Assembly: GCA_050633905.1 (NCBI GenBank)
Contig: JBOEHJ010000074.1
Span: 1-64,000, forward strand
DNA: 64,000 bases
DNA from: JANQPX01 sp050633905
GTDB lineage: Bacteria; Pseudomonadota; Alphaproteobacteria; Geminicoccales; Geminicoccaceae
Reading direction: 5' to 3'
Position 1 is the first letter of the stretch. Each line of letters begins with the position of its first letter. Under the pieces are notes generated by a model. The model was not told where the DNA came from, ran no database searches, and worked only from the letters and a program-made list of their open reading frames with translations. Of the stretch, positions 63,443-64,000 are shown in pieces. Position numbers and translations under genes: made by a program.

Positions 63443-64000
63443 TCAAACCTCGACATAGATATCGGTATAAAGCTCTTCCGGCTTCGGCTCCGGACTGTCC
63501 TGAGCGAAGGTCGCGGCGTCGTTGACTATCCCGCGGATTTCCTTGTCGATCGCCTTGAATTGATCCTCGTCAGCCATCTTTTCCTTCAGCATACGCTCGC
63601 GCAGGCGATCAATCGGGTCACGCTCGGCGCGTGTCTCCTGGACCTCCTCGCGGGTTCGGTATTTGGCAGGGTCCGACATGGAGTGACCGCGATAACGATA
63701 GGTCATCGCCTCGAGCAGGATCGGTCCTTTTTCGCGCGCATACGCAACTGCCTCATCAGCAGCAGCCTTGACCGCGGTGACGTCCATGCCGTCGATTTGC
63801 TCACCCGGAATGTTGTAGGCGGCCCCACGTAGATGAAGCTCGGGATTGGCCGCGTGACGCTGGACCGAGGTGCCCATGCCATATTGGTTGTTCTCGATGA
63901 CATAGACGACCGGCAACTTCCAAAGACTTGCCATATTGAACGCCTCGTAGACCTGGCCCTGATTGACCGCACCGTCGCCGAGATAAACCACAGCAACACC
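63443..64000 (-). CDS. pdhA: Pyruvate dehydrogenase E1 alpha, C-terminal part
   Basis: The reading frame runs to the window edge, so the N-terminal ~150 residues are missing. Visible are VVYLGDGAVNQGQVYEAFNMASLW (TPP motif, GDGAVNQG), VYVIENNQYGMGTSVQRH, and RYRGHSMSDPAKYRTREEV with the phosphorylation-loop region of E1 alpha. It would use thiamine diphosphate to decarboxylate pyruvate and pass acetyl to lipoate. First gene of the pdhA-pdhB-pdhC-lpdA order. Confidence 0.95.
   Translation of the reverse strand, partial: GVAVVYLGDGAVNQGQVYEAFNMASLWKLPVVYVIENNQYGMGTSVQRHAANPELHLRGAAYNIPGEQIDGMDVTAVKAAADEAVAYAREKGPILLEAMTYRYRGHSMSDPAKYRTREEVQETRAERDPIDRLRERMLKEKMADEDQFKAIDKEIRGIVNDAATFAQDSPEPKPEELYTDIYVEV

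Noticed and set aside
1..64000. CRISPR array or phage cluster
   Set aside because: No regularly spaced direct repeats, cas genes, integrase or structural phage genes were seen.

Overview
The window looks like chromosomal DNA of an alphaproteobacterium, probably a Rhodospirillales-like heterotroph. This is inferred from family content: a pyruvate dehydrogenase E1-beta carrying its own lipoyl domain, a rhizobial-type che operon (STAS-cheY-cheA-cheW-cheR-cheD-cheB-cheY-cheT-like), a C-P lyase operon in the order phnGHIJKL(M), a fused HyuA/HyuB hydantoinase, and an alpha/beta-hydrolase-OsmC fusion. The assembly is of draft quality. There is one run of N (35662-35722), a second two-base gap (36166-36167), and several genes broken by single-base shifts, some of them in homopolymers, which may be sequencing error rather than biology.

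Layout. 1-1.3 kb: 3' end of a GlxD-type FMN glutamate synthase-family gene and a Lys/Ala-tailed partner. 1.9-10.6 kb: signalling and stress genes (GGDEF protein, lipoprotein trypsin-like protease, Crp-family regulator divergent from a two-domain glutaredoxin, hydrolase-OsmC fusion, GMC oxidoreductase, small exported proteins). 10.9-23.5 kb: envelope genes (a coiled-coil protein divergent from a double glycosyltransferase, YmdB-like phosphoesterase, Bcr/CflA efflux pump, exported coiled-coil protein, SPOR protein, a Gly/Ala-rich multi-pass membrane protein, glmS, an MFS carrier). 23.6-30.1 kb: oxoprolinase/hydantoinase, PBP4-type lipoprotein, broken acyltransferase. 30.2-34.9 kb: C-P lyase operon cut off inside phnM. 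34.9-37 kb: scrap zone with a histidine kinase fragment, an IS630-type element with TA target duplication, and a DUF2958 gene. 37-40.6 kb: cold-shock locus (two csp genes, RhlE-like helicase with a DEGD motif II, small charged proteins). 40.9-46.4 kb: small metabolic genes, a frameshifted GST, and a DGPF/YCII protein next to an ECF42-type sigma factor. 46.5-46.8 kb: IS3 remnant. 47-54.3 kb: chemotaxis operon on the minus strand. 54.8-58.4 kb: Dpp/Opp-type ABC transporter without a visible binding protein. 58.6 kb: VOC protein. 59.2 kb to the end: pyruvate dehydrogenase complex lpdA-pdhC-pdhB-pdhA, cut by the window edge.

The best leads are the small last gene of the che operon, which has a CheZ-like DxxxQ motif and shares a C-terminal GDV[DE]LF tail with CheD; a near-consensus FNR-type box between the Crp-family regulator and the glutaredoxin; the double glycosyltransferase with its coiled-coil neighbour; and the Gly/Ala-rich membrane protein. 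I did not find a clear wholly new multi-gene system.
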